Assembly: GCA_022009755.1 (NCBI GenBank)
Contig: CP091722.1
Coordinates: 1,124,001 to 1,188,000, forward strand
Origin: Oscillospiraceae bacterium
GTDB taxonomy: Bacteria > Bacillota > Clostridia > Christensenellales > QALW01
DNA: 64,000 bases
Direction of reading: 5' to 3'
The notes beneath the pieces were generated by a model. It was given only the letters and a program-made list of their open reading frames with translations, searched no databases and was not told the origin of the DNA. A program made the translations under genes and the position numbers. Within the stretch, counting starts at the first letter, position 1; each line of letters starts with the position of its first letter. Of the stretch, positions 54,401 through 62,938 are shown in pieces.

Positions 54401-55219
54401 CTATTCATTCGGCAACAGATAATAGTATGTTTTCACCTCAAACCTCTTAATAAGGTCTTCATTAACTACAGTTTTGTCATCTCCATACAGTGTTATAAGC
54501 ATTCCGTTCTGCAGCATATGCAAATACACTCTTCCATCCGCATGCTGCATTATAAGCACTTTCACGGCCGCACCGTCAGCCGTTGTCAAATCCTTTTCAT
54601 AGACCAATGAATAATTCGAATAATCATACTCTTTATAATTATCCGGTGTCGGCGCATTGGGTGCCACAAGCTTTTGCACCTCAAGAAAAGACTTGGCCGC
54701 ATCAATTTTCGCATTTTTAAGCACGCTCACAAAGCAGATTTTCACTGTCAGGCTTATTCCGTCCACTGTGCACATATACCACATCCACGGCAAATTAAAA
54801 AGCTCCTTTGTCATGAATATGATTGGGTCCTGTCCCTCCGTCTCCATCCTGCGACCGTCTATAAACGGCACTGCCATTTTAAGTTCTCTGTTTCGAAGGG
54901 CCTCAACCGTATCCGCACATATACTGCCGTATTCTTCTTTTGCCTCCATTATGCTGTTATATGTTTTTCCGTCATCTCCTTGGTGTGTAACATAGGCTAA
55001 TTTGAAATAAGCGTCATCGATGGAAAAAAAGTAATAATACCGAAATGATGCCGGACGCGGAATTTTGACCTCCGCATCGTACGGCCGCATTGTCGGAAAC
55101 ACCGTCCGGGTCGCCTCCGCCGACTGCGTCTGTTCCGACTCCGCCGTACATCCCGCAAATCCCAGCATAATTATCATCGCAGCAATTACCGCCAAAACCT
55201 GTATAAATCCGTTTTTCAT
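54401..55219 (-). CDS. Predicted lipoprotein of unknown function
   Basis: The 272-residue protein has a lipoprotein signal ending LGFAGC (Cys24). The mature part has alternating helices and strands (YYYFFSIDDAYFKLAYVTHQGDD, seen in parts, and a central ICFVSVLKNAKIDAAKS helix) without a recognised domain. Start ATG at 55219 with AGGAA; the longer frame starts in an unfavourable context. It follows the small Cys-rich gene on the same strand with 15 nt between, likely one transcript. Confidence 0.72.
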   Translation of the reverse strand: MKNGFIQVLAVIAAMIIMLGFAGCTAESEQTQSAEATRTVFPTMRPYDAEVKIPRPASFRYYYFFSIDDAYFKLAYVTHQGDDGKTYNSIMEAKEEYGSICADTVEALRNRELKMAVPFIDGRRMETEGQDPIIFMTKELFNLPWMWYMCTVDGISLTVKICFVSVLKNAKIDAAKSFLEVQKLVAPNAPTPDNYKEYDYSNYSLVYEKDLTTADGAAVKVLIMQHADGRVYLHMLQNGMLITLYGDDKTVVNEDLIKRFEVKTYYYLLPNE

Positions 55220-55234
55220 ATTTTTCCTCCCCAA

Positions 55235-55564
55235 TTACTGATGATGCTCTGCAAGATGCCGCATTATATCTCCCCTGCAACCGTAACAAACAATGTCGCC
55301 ATATCTTATGTCATTGTCATATACTTGGTCCATAATGCATGTTTTTGAACGCTTCAGGTCTCCGCATACCGAACAATTGTCCTTATGCTTTCCGTTTCTT
55401 TTGCAGTCAATATTTTCCGCGAAGCACAACAAAAAAGCGCACAAACGCCCCCAGGCTGTTCATGCGCTCAATTACAGCAAGATAATCCTTCCGTTTTTCA
55501 AATAGATCTTCCCGACCAAGGCAGCTTTCTCCCCTCTGCGCCGCCCGTTCGATTTTCCGTCCAT
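55235..55564 (-). CDS. Small Cys-rich (zinc-ribbon-like) protein, two compensating frame breaks
   Basis: The plus-strand view shows only a 69-codon frame, but a good ATG at 55564 (after GGGGGGAG) starts a second frame that reads into a third. Adding one base in the C-run at 55531-55534 and removing one at 55417-55418 gives 109 residues with normal-looking sequence: an acidic-helical N-terminal half (REDLFEKRKDYLAVIERMN) and a C-terminal half with Cys pairs (NCSVC, CYGC). The gap of 15 nt to the lipoprotein gene and the promoter at 55612 support a real gene. The join is inferred; a zinc-binding role is a guess. Confidence 0.55.
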
Positions 55565-55601
55565 ATTTCTCCCCCCAAGATCACATGCGGAACATCTTTA
55601 A

Positions 55602-55639
55602 TACTAATTCTAGTATACCATATTTTTATGCAATGTCAA
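55602..55639 (-). promoter_or_regulatory. Promoter with inverted repeat, small Cys-rich gene
   Basis: TTGACA (55634-55639), 16 nt, TATACT (55612-55617). The dyad ATACTA-ATTC-TAGTAT (55602-55617) overlaps the -10. Confidence 0.7.
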
Positions 55640-55691
55640 TATACCGTGCCGAAATTTATGCATTTTTCAATTTCCCGTGTTCAGTGCCGCC

Positions 55692-56402
55692 TCATTTAAG
55701 CGGCTGCCGCGCCGGGGTTCCCGCTTTTCTGGGGTACCCTTTCGGCGTCGGCTTCTGCTTGCGCACCAAAACAAACGAATGCTGCTGTCCGTCAAAGGCC
55801 TCCGAGGGCTCCACCGCGCTTGCTCCCGCACCCAGTATCCTGAGCGCTCCCCGCGCCTCCTTAAGCTCCTTTTCCGCCTCCGGCCCCTTAAGGGCGATAA
55901 GCGTCCCGCCTGTTTTCACAAGCGGCAGGGTCAGCTCCGCCAGCACCGACATCCGCGCCACCGCTCTGGAAAGCGCTATATCGAATTTTTCTCTGTAAAG
56001 CGGGCTCTGTCCGGCATCCTCCGCCCGGCTGTGCACGCAGCGCACCCGCACCCCCAGCTCCTGCGCAAGCTCCTCCAAAAAGTTCAGCCGCTTCTGCAAG
56101 GAATCAAACAGCACCAGCTCAAGGTCGGGGCGCACTATCGCCAGCACCATCCCCGGAAACCCGGCCCCGGTTCCCACATCGGCACACCGCGACCCCTGCG
56201 GAATGTACGGCGCACAGGCGGCGCAATCCAGAAAATGCTTTGTGGCAATCTCAACGGGGTCGGTTATGGCGGTCAGGTTTACCTTTTCGTTGTACTCCGT
56301 AAGCCTGCGGGCATATATGCCCAGCATCTCCGCCGCCCGCTCCGCATCCGGCAGTCCCAAACGCGTCAGCCCTTCCCGTAAAATCGGAATTATCTCCTCC
56401 AT
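55692..56402 (-). CDS. rsmG: 16S rRNA m7G527 methyltransferase
   Basis: The 236-residue protein is intact: VNLTAITDPVEIATKHFLD near residue 40 and the SAM loop ADVGTGAGFPGMVLAI at about residue 78, followed by the LDSLQKRLNFLEEL region typical of RsmG (GidB). It methylates G527 of 16S rRNA; loss gives low-level streptomycin resistance in several bacteria. Last gene of the rpmH operon, separated from mnmG by about 95 nt with phased A-tracts. Confidence 0.95.
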   Translation of the reverse strand: MEEIIPILREGLTRLGLPDAERAAEMLGIYARRLTEYNEKVNLTAITDPVEIATKHFLDCAACAPYIPQGSRCADVGTGAGFPGMVLAIVRPDLELVLFDSLQKRLNFLEELAQELGVRVRCVHSRAEDAGQSPLYREKFDIALSRAVARMSVLAELTLPLVKTGGTLIALKGPEAEKELKEARGALRILGAGASAVEPSEAFDGQQHSFVLVRKQKPTPKGYPRKAGTPARQPLK

Positions 56403-56436
56403 AACACCCTCCGACAGACCCGATTAAAAAATCACT

Positions 56437-56509
56437 CGTTTTTTATGCGTTTTTTGCGCGTTTTTTAACGGTTTTTTCACTGTTTTTTACGCGTTTTTCA
56501 ACGCTTTTT
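56437..56509. repeat. Phased T/A-tracts, seven units of 11 bp
   Basis: Seven consecutive imperfect 11-bp units of the form NGTTTTTTNNN (last two with five T) run from 56437 into the last codons of mnmG. The strict 11-bp spacing of A-tracts implies intrinsically curved DNA; in the mnmG-rsmG transcript it reads as repeated AAAAAAC. Confidence 0.85.
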
Positions 56510-58360
56510 CTGCTGTTCCTCCGCCCCGTGCTTCTCCAGCCATACCATCAAAACGGCTATATCAGCGGGCGAAACCCCCGAAATACGGCCCGCCTGCCCA
56601 AGGCTTGCCGGACGCACCCGGCTCAGCTTCTGCGCCCCCTCAATGCGCAGCCCCTTTATGGCCGAATAGTCAATATCCCCCGGCAGCAGGCGGTTTTCCA
56701 GCCTTTCGGCCTCCCGTATCTGCGCCGCCTGCTTTAGCAGATAGCCCTCATATTTTATATCGGTCTCCAGCGTAAGCGCGTCCGCCGCATCAAGCCCCGG
56801 CAGCTCCGGGCACACCGCGCGCACCTGCTCATAGCTCACCTCCGGGCGCTTAAGCAGCTCCTTGGCCGTCATCCCGCCGCTTTTCTCAAGCCCCAGCACC
56901 TGCGCCGCCGCCCCGCCGCTTACATGCGCCGATTCCAAGGCTGCGGCGGCATTCTCCAAACGGGCGCGCCGCGCCGTCATGCGCTCATAGCGTTCCCGGC
57001 TTACAAGCCCCATTTTATACCCCTTTTCGGTAAGCCGGAGATCGGCGTTGTCCTGACGCAGGCTCAGCCGGAACTCCGCGCGCGAGGTCATCATGCGATA
57101 GGGCTCATGCGTGCCCTTGGTGACAAGATCGTCTATAAGCACACCTATGTAGCTTTCGCTCCTGCTGAGAATAAGCGGCTCAGTACCGCGAACATATGCA
57201 GATGCGTTCATTCCTGCAATTATGCCCTGTGCGGCCGCTTCTTCGTATCCGCTGGTACCGTTTACCTGCCCTGCGCTGTAAAGCCCCGGTACGCCTTTAA
57301 CACCCAGCGCGGAATTGAGGCACAGCGGATCAAGGCAATCGTACTCAATGGCATAGCCCGCACGCACCATATGCGCGTTTTCCAGCCCCGGTATTGTTGC
57401 CAGCATCTGCTGCTGAACATCGGCCGGCAGGCTGGTGGACAGCCCCTGAACATACATTTCACAGGTGTAATCGCCCTCCGGCTCAAGAAAAAGCTGATGC
57501 CTGTCCTTATCGGAAAAGCGCACCACCTTATCCTCGATACTTGGGCAGTAGCGCGCGCCCGTACCCTTTATATTGCCGGAATACATGGGCGAGCGGTGCA
57601 GATTATCCAGTATTATGCGGTGTGTCTGCGGGGTGGTGTATGTAAGATAGCAGGGCACATTACGCGTGACCGGCTTATCCATAAAGGAAAAGGACAGCGC
57701 GGCCTGACCGAACTGCGGCGTCATTTTTGCGTAATCCACGGTGCGGCCGTCCACCCGCGCGGGCGTGCCGGTCTTGAAGCGCTGAAGGGGCAGCCCCAGC
57801 TCCTTAAGGGCAGCGCTTAACCCCTCGGAGCGCAGAAAGCCGTTGGGGCCGCACTGCCTTGAAAATTCCCCGGTAATTATGCGGGCCTGCATATATACCC
57901 CCGCTGCCAGCACTGCGGCGCGGCAGGGTATTTCCTCTCCCATTGCCGTAAGCACGCCGCACACCCTGCCCTGCGTGTCCGTAAGTATGCGCACCGCCTC
58001 ATCCTGCCGCACGCTCAGATGCTCACAGTGCTCTATAACGCGGCGCATTTCCTTTTGATATTCCTGCTTATCCGCCTGCGCGCGCAGAGAATGCACGGCC
58101 GGGCCCTTTGCGGTGTTAAGCTGCTTTATCTGCATTGCGGTTTTGTCTGCGGTTATGCCCATTTGACCGCCCAGAGCGTCCAGCTCCCGCACGAGATGCC
58201 CCTTGCCCGTACCGCCGACGCTGGGGTTGCAGGGCATAAAGGCTATGCTGTCGGCACTCAGGGCAAGCAGCAGCGTTTCCAGCCCGGTGCGCGCGCAGGC
58301 AAGCGCCGCTTCGCAGCCGGCGTGACCCGCGCCTATAATTATGCAATCGTAATTTTTCAC
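56498..58360 (-). CDS. mnmG: tRNA uridine-34 carboxymethylaminomethyl modification protein, FAD-binding
   Basis: The 620-residue protein is intact. The FAD-binding motif is IIGAGHAGCEAALACARTG at the N-terminus, followed by MPCNPSVGGTGKGHLVRELDALGG and the later GLYSAGQVNGTSGYEEAAAQG. It acts with MnmE to place the carboxymethylaminomethyl group on U34 of some tRNAs. ATG with GGAGG. It follows mnmE with 30 nt between, the normal order. Confidence 0.97.
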   Translation of the reverse strand: MKNYDCIIIGAGHAGCEAALACARTGLETLLLALSADSIAFMPCNPSVGGTGKGHLVRELDALGGQMGITADKTAMQIKQLNTAKGPAVHSLRAQADKQEYQKEMRRVIEHCEHLSVRQDEAVRILTDTQGRVCGVLTAMGEEIPCRAAVLAAGVYMQARIITGEFSRQCGPNGFLRSEGLSAALKELGLPLQRFKTGTPARVDGRTVDYAKMTPQFGQAALSFSFMDKPVTRNVPCYLTYTTPQTHRIILDNLHRSPMYSGNIKGTGARYCPSIEDKVVRFSDKDRHQLFLEPEGDYTCEMYVQGLSTSLPADVQQQMLATIPGLENAHMVRAGYAIEYDCLDPLCLNSALGVKGVPGLYSAGQVNGTSGYEEAAAQGIIAGMNASAYVRGTEPLILSRSESYIGVLIDDLVTKGTHEPYRMMTSRAEFRLSLRQDNADLRLTEKGYKMGLVSRERYERMTARRARLENAAAALESAHVSGGAAAQVLGLEKSGGMTAKELLKRPEVSYEQVRAVCPELPGLDAADALTLETDIKYEGYLLKQAAQIREAERLENRLLPGDIDYSAIKGLRIEGAQKLSRVRPASLGQAGRISGVSPADIAVLMVWLEKHGAEEQQKKR

Positions 58361-58390
58361 ATTTCCTCCCTGATCCGCCGTATCTGCAGA

Positions 58391-59753
58391 TCATTTGCCC
58401 ACACAGAATTTTTCAAATATCCGGTTGATTATATCCTGGCTTACGCTCTGACCCGTTATATCCCCCAGCCGCTCCCACGCGCCGTGCAGGTCTATTGAGA
58501 TGCAGTCCAGCGGCATATCGCCGCGGGCAGCCTGCGCCGCCTGAGATATGGCCTCCCTTGCCGCAAGCAGCGCCTCCATATGGCGCAGGCTGGCAATATC
58601 CAGCCCCTCGTCATCACTGCCCGCCATTTGGGCAAGGTACTGCTCCAAGGGCTCAAAGCCCTCGCCGGTAAGCGCGCTTAGGTGAAAAACGCGCTGCGCT
58701 CCCGGCAAAGAGATGTCGCTGCCGCCAAGATCGCATTTATTATATACAACGGCAAAGGGTGTGCCGTTTTTTTGCATTTTTTCCGCCTCACGGCACAGCT
58801 GTGCCGCATTTTCTTCGTCTTTTTCGGAAAAATCGCACACAAGCAGTACAAGGTCGGCATTTTCCGCCTGCTCCCTTGCACGGGCTATGCCGATGCTTTC
58901 CACGGCATCCGCACTCTCGCGCAGACCGGCGGTATCGTAAATATTTACGGCGGCGCCGTTTATTTCCACGGTTTCGTGCAGAATATCCCTCGTGGTGCCC
59001 GGCACGGGGAGTGACAATGGCACGCTCCCTGCCGCAAAAGCGGTTAAGCAGCGTGCTTTTGCCCGCATTGGGCTGCCCTAGCAGACACACGGACAGTCCG
59101 TTTTTGCGTATGCGTCCCCGGTTATAGGTGTCGGTAAGGGCGGTGATCTGCACTATCAGGGAATCGATATCCCGTATAAGCTCTGCGCGTGTCTGCTGCT
59201 CCGGCAGCTCGTCGGGATAATCGATGCATGCCTCGATGGAGGCAAGCATGTCCGTAAGAGTGCTGCGGAAGCCCTCTATTTTATCGCGCAGACCGCCCTC
59301 CAGCGCACGGGAGGCAAGGCGCACCGCCGAAGCGCTTTGCGCCTGTATCATATCCCCCACTGCCTCCGCCTCGGAAAGGTCTATGCGTCCGTTAAGAAAG
59401 GCGCGCTTGGTAAACTCGCCCGGCAGCGCACTGCGCGCCCCCGCACGCAGCGCGGCCTCCAGCACCAGCAGCGCCACCCGTTCCCCACCGTGGCAATACA
59501 GCTCCAAAGTCTCCTCCCCGGTGAAGGACGCCCCTTGGGCAAAGGCGACCGCCATGCCTTTATCCAGCGTTTCCGGCTTTTCCTGCCCATTCAGCAGGCT
59601 GCCGTAATACATAAAGCGCATTTTAATGGGAGAAGGCGCGGGCGAAAAAAGCGCGGGAAGCAGCGATACGGCGCCGCACCCGCTTATTCGTATCATTGCC
59701 ACTCCGCCCTGACCGCGCGGCGTTGCTATGGCAGCAATTATATCCTCAGACAC
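58391..59753 (-). CDS. mnmE: tRNA modification GTPase MnmE (one frame break)
   Basis: Two frames join into a 453-residue protein if one C is removed from the CCCC at 59006-59009. The formyl-THF-binding N-terminal domain (IAAIATPRGQGGVAMIRISG) is complete. The G domain has GQPNAGKSTLLN, the G2/G3 stretch VPGTTRDILHE and DTAGLRESAD, and NKCD. The C-terminal CVGK ends with the conserved Cys. The start is a GTG with GGAG. The break is the same CCCC type as in tuf and is almost certainly an error. Confidence 0.93.
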
Positions 59754-59882
59754 TTGTTTTCTCCTTATTGCAGGTTTTCTTTAAGCCCAAAGCCGCTGAA
59801 TCGGGCAAAGGCCGCTGTGCGCGGCAAAAAGCGCCGCATAAGCAAAAAGCCGCTCCACGGGGGAGCGGCCGACGGTGCAGTT

Positions 59883-60704
59883 TTATCTTCTCTCCGGCAC
59901 TATGATTATGTGGCGGTTCGGCTCCTCGCCCTGACTGACGGTGGTGACCCCGTTTACCTCCTGAAGTGCGGAATGAATTATTCTTCTCTCATAGGGGTTC
60001 ATGGGCTCAAGCGCCACCTTGCGGCCGGTTTTAAGCGCCTTATCCGCCAAGCGCCGTCCCAGGCGCACAAGGGTCTGCTCGCGCTTGGCGCGATAGTTTT
60101 CGGTATCCACCGTTACGCGGGTGTAGCCGTCCTTACCCTTGTTTTCCACCATGGAGGCAAGATACTGCATGGCATCCAGCGTTTCGCCGCGATAGCCGAT
60201 TATGCGCCCCATATCCTCGCCGGAAATGTCAATATACATTCCCTCCTCATTGGAAAGCGCGCGCACCTCGCCCTTAATACCCATTGCATCAAGCAGACCG
60301 GCAATAAAGGCCACTGCCGGCTCGCCGGCATCCACGGGCTGACCGGTTATTTCCTTTTTTACAACGGGAGCCGTATCTATGCCGCCCCTTGCTCTGTCGC
60401 TTTTTTCCCTGCGGCGCGGCTCTGCCGACCCGCGGCGCGCAGGCTTCGGCGCAGCCTCTTTGGCCGCAGCCTCAGCGTTGGGCGCGCCGCTTTCGCCCGC
60501 CGGCTTCTGCGGCTCGTCCCATGCGCTTTTTTCGCGCTGCGTAAGGCGCACCTTGGCATTGGTTCTGCCTATGCCCAGAAAGCCCTTGCTGCTGTCCTGA
60601 ATGGTTTCTATGTCCACTTCGTCAAAGGAAAGCCCCATCTGCTCAAGGCCGGCAAAGATGGCCTCGTCAATGGTTCTGCCCTCAATTTCCAAAACCTGTC
60701 CCAT
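59883..60704 (-). CDS. Jag/KhpB RNA-binding protein (KH and R3H domains)
   Basis: The 273-residue protein has an N-terminal Jag-N domain (GRTIDEAIFAGLEQMGLSFDEVDI, in parts), a charged Ala/Pro-rich linker, a KH domain with MGRIIGYRGETLDAMQYL (about residue 160), and a C-terminal R3H domain (LADKALKTGRKVALEPMNPYERRIIH). Relatives bind RNA and affect cell division and elongation in streptococci. Start ATG 60704 with AAAGGAAG; a longer frame has no ribosome-binding site. It follows yidC as usual. Confidence 0.92.
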   Translation of the reverse strand: MGQVLEIEGRTIDEAIFAGLEQMGLSFDEVDIETIQDSSKGFLGIGRTNAKVRLTQREKSAWDEPQKPAGESGAPNAEAAAKEAAPKPARRGSAEPRRREKSDRARGGIDTAPVVKKEITGQPVDAGEPAVAFIAGLLDAMGIKGEVRALSNEEGMYIDISGEDMGRIIGYRGETLDAMQYLASMVENKGKDGYTRVTVDTENYRAKREQTLVRLGRRLADKALKTGRKVALEPMNPYERRIIHSALQEVNGVTTVSQGEEPNRHIIIVPERR

Positions 60705-60768
60705 TATTTTCTTCCTTTCGTAAAAGGCCGGTGCGGCATTTTGCTCCCGTGCGCTTTTGCGCACGGTC

Positions 60769-61770
60769 TTATTTGGCCGCCGCGCCCACCTTCTGCTCCT
60801 TTTTCCTGTCGCGGTAATCCAGGAATTTGGCAATAAGCACATTGAAGCCCAGCATTACGGCGCTGGAGGTTATCCAGTAAATTGCCAAGGCACTGGAGGA
60901 GGAGAAGCAGATAAAGACAAAGAGTATCGGGAATACGATATTCATTATCTTGGTCATTTTGTTGCTGCTTGCCGCCTGCGGATTTGCGGGATCCGCCGCG
61001 GGCTGCGGGTTGAGCTTTGTGGTTATCTTCATGCTGAGCAGCTGAAGCGCGCCGGAAAGCAGCGGGAGGATCATAAGCCCGTTATGCCCGTTATTGTAGC
61101 CGGCCTCGGCAAGCAGCTGCATATTGGCGGAAATGGAGGCCACCGCCGCGCTGAAATCCTGACCGGCAAAGGCGGAGGTATTCTTGATAACGGACATCAT
61201 GGCCTCAACGCTTTGCCCCTGCGGCAGTATGGCGCTGGAGAAATTCACAAAGGGGATTACTCTTATTACCGGCACATCGGCGGTGGTAAAGAGGTTATCC
61301 GGCATCCAGATGTTCTGTATCCACAAAAAGCGGTTATCACTGAACCACTGGCTGACCTGCGGGGAATTGACGCCGTACTGGGTTACGAAATCGGAAAGCT
61401 CCTTTATCTGCAAAGCCGCCATATTGCGGAACACCGCAAAAAAGGCGATAAGCAGCGGATACACCAGCAGCTGGCTCAGGCAGCCCTTGGGCATCATGCC
61501 CAGACCGTTCTTGCGGCGAAGCTCCATGATTTTCTGCTGCTGCTTCTGCGGATCGTTCTGATAGGCCTTGGTTATGGCGTCAATCTCCGGCTGAAGCGCG
61601 CGGGTCTTTATTGCAAAATCGCGCTGCCCCTTGCGGGAATAGAAATCAAGCGGCAGACAAACCAAGCGAAACAGCACGGTGAACAGGATTATCGTAAGCG
61701 CGAAATTGCCTGTAATGGTCTCATTGATCCATGTGAAAAAGCCCAATAAGACATCGGTTATTGCTTGCAT
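60769..61770 (-). CDS. yidC: Membrane protein insertase YidC
   Basis: The 333-residue protein has five membrane segments and the helical hairpin with KGCLSQLLVYPLLIAFFAVFRNMAAL; the cytoplasmic stretch KTRALQPEIDAITKAY is conserved. No N-terminal lipoprotein signal is seen. It inserts small membrane proteins alone or with SecYEG. The loop after the hairpin contains an extra stretch with NTSAFAGQDFSAAVA. ATG with GGAAT. Between yidD and jag in the usual order. Confidence 0.94.
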   Translation of the reverse strand: MQAITDVLLGFFTWINETITGNFALTIILFTVLFRLVCLPLDFYSRKGQRDFAIKTRALQPEIDAITKAYQNDPQKQQQKIMELRRKNGLGMMPKGCLSQLLVYPLLIAFFAVFRNMAALQIKELSDFVTQYGVNSPQVSQWFSDNRFLWIQNIWMPDNLFTTADVPVIRVIPFVNFSSAILPQGQSVEAMMSVIKNTSAFAGQDFSAAVASISANMQLLAEAGYNNGHNGLMILPLLSGALQLLSMKITTKLNPQPAADPANPQAASSNKMTKIMNIVFPILFVFICFSSSSALAIYWITSSAVMLGFNVLIAKFLDYRDRKKEQKVGAAAK

Positions 61771-61829
61771 TGTTCAGTTATTCCTTCTGTTTAATTCTGC
61801 GCGCCCGAACGGCGCGCCTGCTGCCGCAT

Positions 61830-62141
61830 TTACGGCGCATCGGATTTGCCTTCCCCGGAAGCGGAATCGACCCCGCATTCCGCACTGCTTTTGCCGGAAT
61901 ATTCGTTCTTTTTGCGCCGCGGCGGCCAGCTTTGCGGAACGGGATCGTACCCGCCCTTACTGAAGGGATTGCAGCGAAGCAGCCGCCAAAGCCCCAGCAG
62001 AATACCTCTGAACACCCCGAAGCGTTCTATTGCCTCATAGGCATATTCGGAGCAGGTGGGCAGAAAACGGCAGCACGGGGGAAGTGCGGGGGAAATGTTC
62101 TTTTTGTAGAAACGGATAAGCCGAAGGCACAGCCGTTTCAT
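61830..62141 (-). CDS. yidD: Membrane protein insertion efficiency factor YidD
   Basis: The 103-residue protein begins RLCLRLIRFYKKNISPALPPCCRF and has the family CSEYAYEAIERFGVFRG and LLRCNPFSKGGYDPVP blocks. It assists YidC. The ATG at 62141 overlaps the rnpA stop by 4 nt; the longer frame starts in rnpA and is not supported. The C-terminal 30 residues are hydrophilic and poorly conserved. Confidence 0.93.
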   Translation of the reverse strand: MKRLCLRLIRFYKKNISPALPPCCRFLPTCSEYAYEAIERFGVFRGILLGLWRLLRCNPFSKGGYDPVPQSWPPRRKKNEYSGKSSAECGVDSASGEGKSDAP

Positions 62142-62476
62142 TTCTGTTTTTGCTCCGCGCTTTTTGCAAGCAGCCGGCTCATGGAGGCATAGAGCTGTGC
62201 GTATCCGGCATCGGCGGAGGAGGATCGCGCTATGAACAGATAGCTGTAATTCTGCGGACAATCGGGCAGCAGACGCCGTGCGCACTCCCGCAGCAGACGC
62301 TTGACATGATTGCGTTTAACGGCGTTGCCGATCTTTTTGCCCACTGAAAAGCCCACCTTAAGCCCCATACGGTTCTTTACGGTAAGCAGCACAAGATATC
62401 TGTCCGAAACCGAAGCCCCCCTGCTGCATACATACCGAAATTCGCGGTTTTTCTTCAGCATATATTCTTTCTGCAT
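62138..62476 (-). CDS. rnpA: Ribonuclease P protein component
   Basis: The 112-residue protein has the family layout: KKNREFRYV at the start, VGFSVGKKIGNAVKRNHVKRLLRECARR with the RNA-binding RNR-type region, and YLFIARSSSADAGY. It binds the P RNA and aids tRNA 5' processing. The ATG follows GGAGCACCCC; it is 22 nt after the rpmH stop. Confidence 0.94.
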   Translation of the reverse strand: MQKEYMLKKNREFRYVCSRGASVSDRYLVLLTVKNRMGLKVGFSVGKKIGNAVKRNHVKRLLRECARRLLPDCPQNYSYLFIARSSSADAGYAQLYASMSRLLAKSAEQKQK

Positions 62477-62497
62477 GGGGTGCTCCTTTTTGCGTCA

Positions 62498-62632
62498 TCA
62501 GGCGCTGATATTTTTTCTGCCTCTGTTTCTGCGGCGAGCCAACACATTGCGGCCGTTCTTGGTAGCCATTCTCTTGCGGAAGCCGTGCACCTTGGCTCTG
62601 TGTCTCTTTTTGGGCTGGTAGGTTCTTAACAT
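62498..62632 (-). CDS. rpmH: Ribosomal protein bL34
   Basis: The 44-residue basic protein is read from the minus strand as MLRTYQPKKRHRAKVHGF, then RMATKNGRNVLARRRNRGR, ending NISA, the normal bL34 sequence. AAGGA lies upstream of the ATG. It opens an eight-gene operon (rpmH-rnpA-yidD-yidC-jag-mnmE-mnmG-rsmG). In most relatives dnaA lies divergently next to it; here it does not. Confidence 0.97.
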   Translation of the reverse strand: MLRTYQPKKRHRAKVHGFRKRMATKNGRNVLARRRNRGRKNISA

Positions 62633-62732
62633 TTTGATATCATCCTTTCATATATGACTGCACCGCAAGAAGGGCGGCGCAATATAGTCGTATCCGTCCG
62701 AAGGCGCAATGCGCCCTGAAACACGCCCTATA

Positions 62733-62762
62733 ATTATAGCGGAATTACCTTGCGTTTGTCAA
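62733..62762 (-). promoter_or_regulatory. Promoter of the rpmH operon
   Basis: TTGACA (62757-62762), 18 nt, TATAAT (62733-62738) on the minus strand. Confidence 0.85.
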
Positions 62763-62877
62763 ATGTTTTATTCCCGGCGCCTTCATAGAGAGAGTCTGCT
62801 GCCGATTTTTGCCCAAGCTGCCTTTTTTACGGGCTGCGGGAACACATTTTTCAAGGATAAAAGATATATTTACGGTA

Positions 62878-62906
62878 TTGCACAGCCGCCTTGGGCGTGA
62901 TATAAT
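62878..62906 (+). promoter_or_regulatory. Promoter of the aldose-epimerase-like gene
   Basis: TTGCAC (62878-62883), 17 nt, TGATATAAT (hexamer 62901-62906), an extended -10. Confidence 0.65.
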
Positions 62907-62938
62907 AGCAAAAAACGAACGGATCGAGGAAAAAAGCA

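Larger units (their letters stand above)
62633..62938. other. Intergenic region, no origin signals seen
   Basis: About 300 bases between divergent rpmH and aldose-epimerase-like genes. It holds one promoter for each. I found no DnaA box (TTATCCACA or close) and no AT-rich unwinding element, although this is where an origin might be expected. Confidence 0.6.

Noticed and set aside
62633..62938. Replication origin
   Set aside because: No DnaA boxes or AT-rich element seen.
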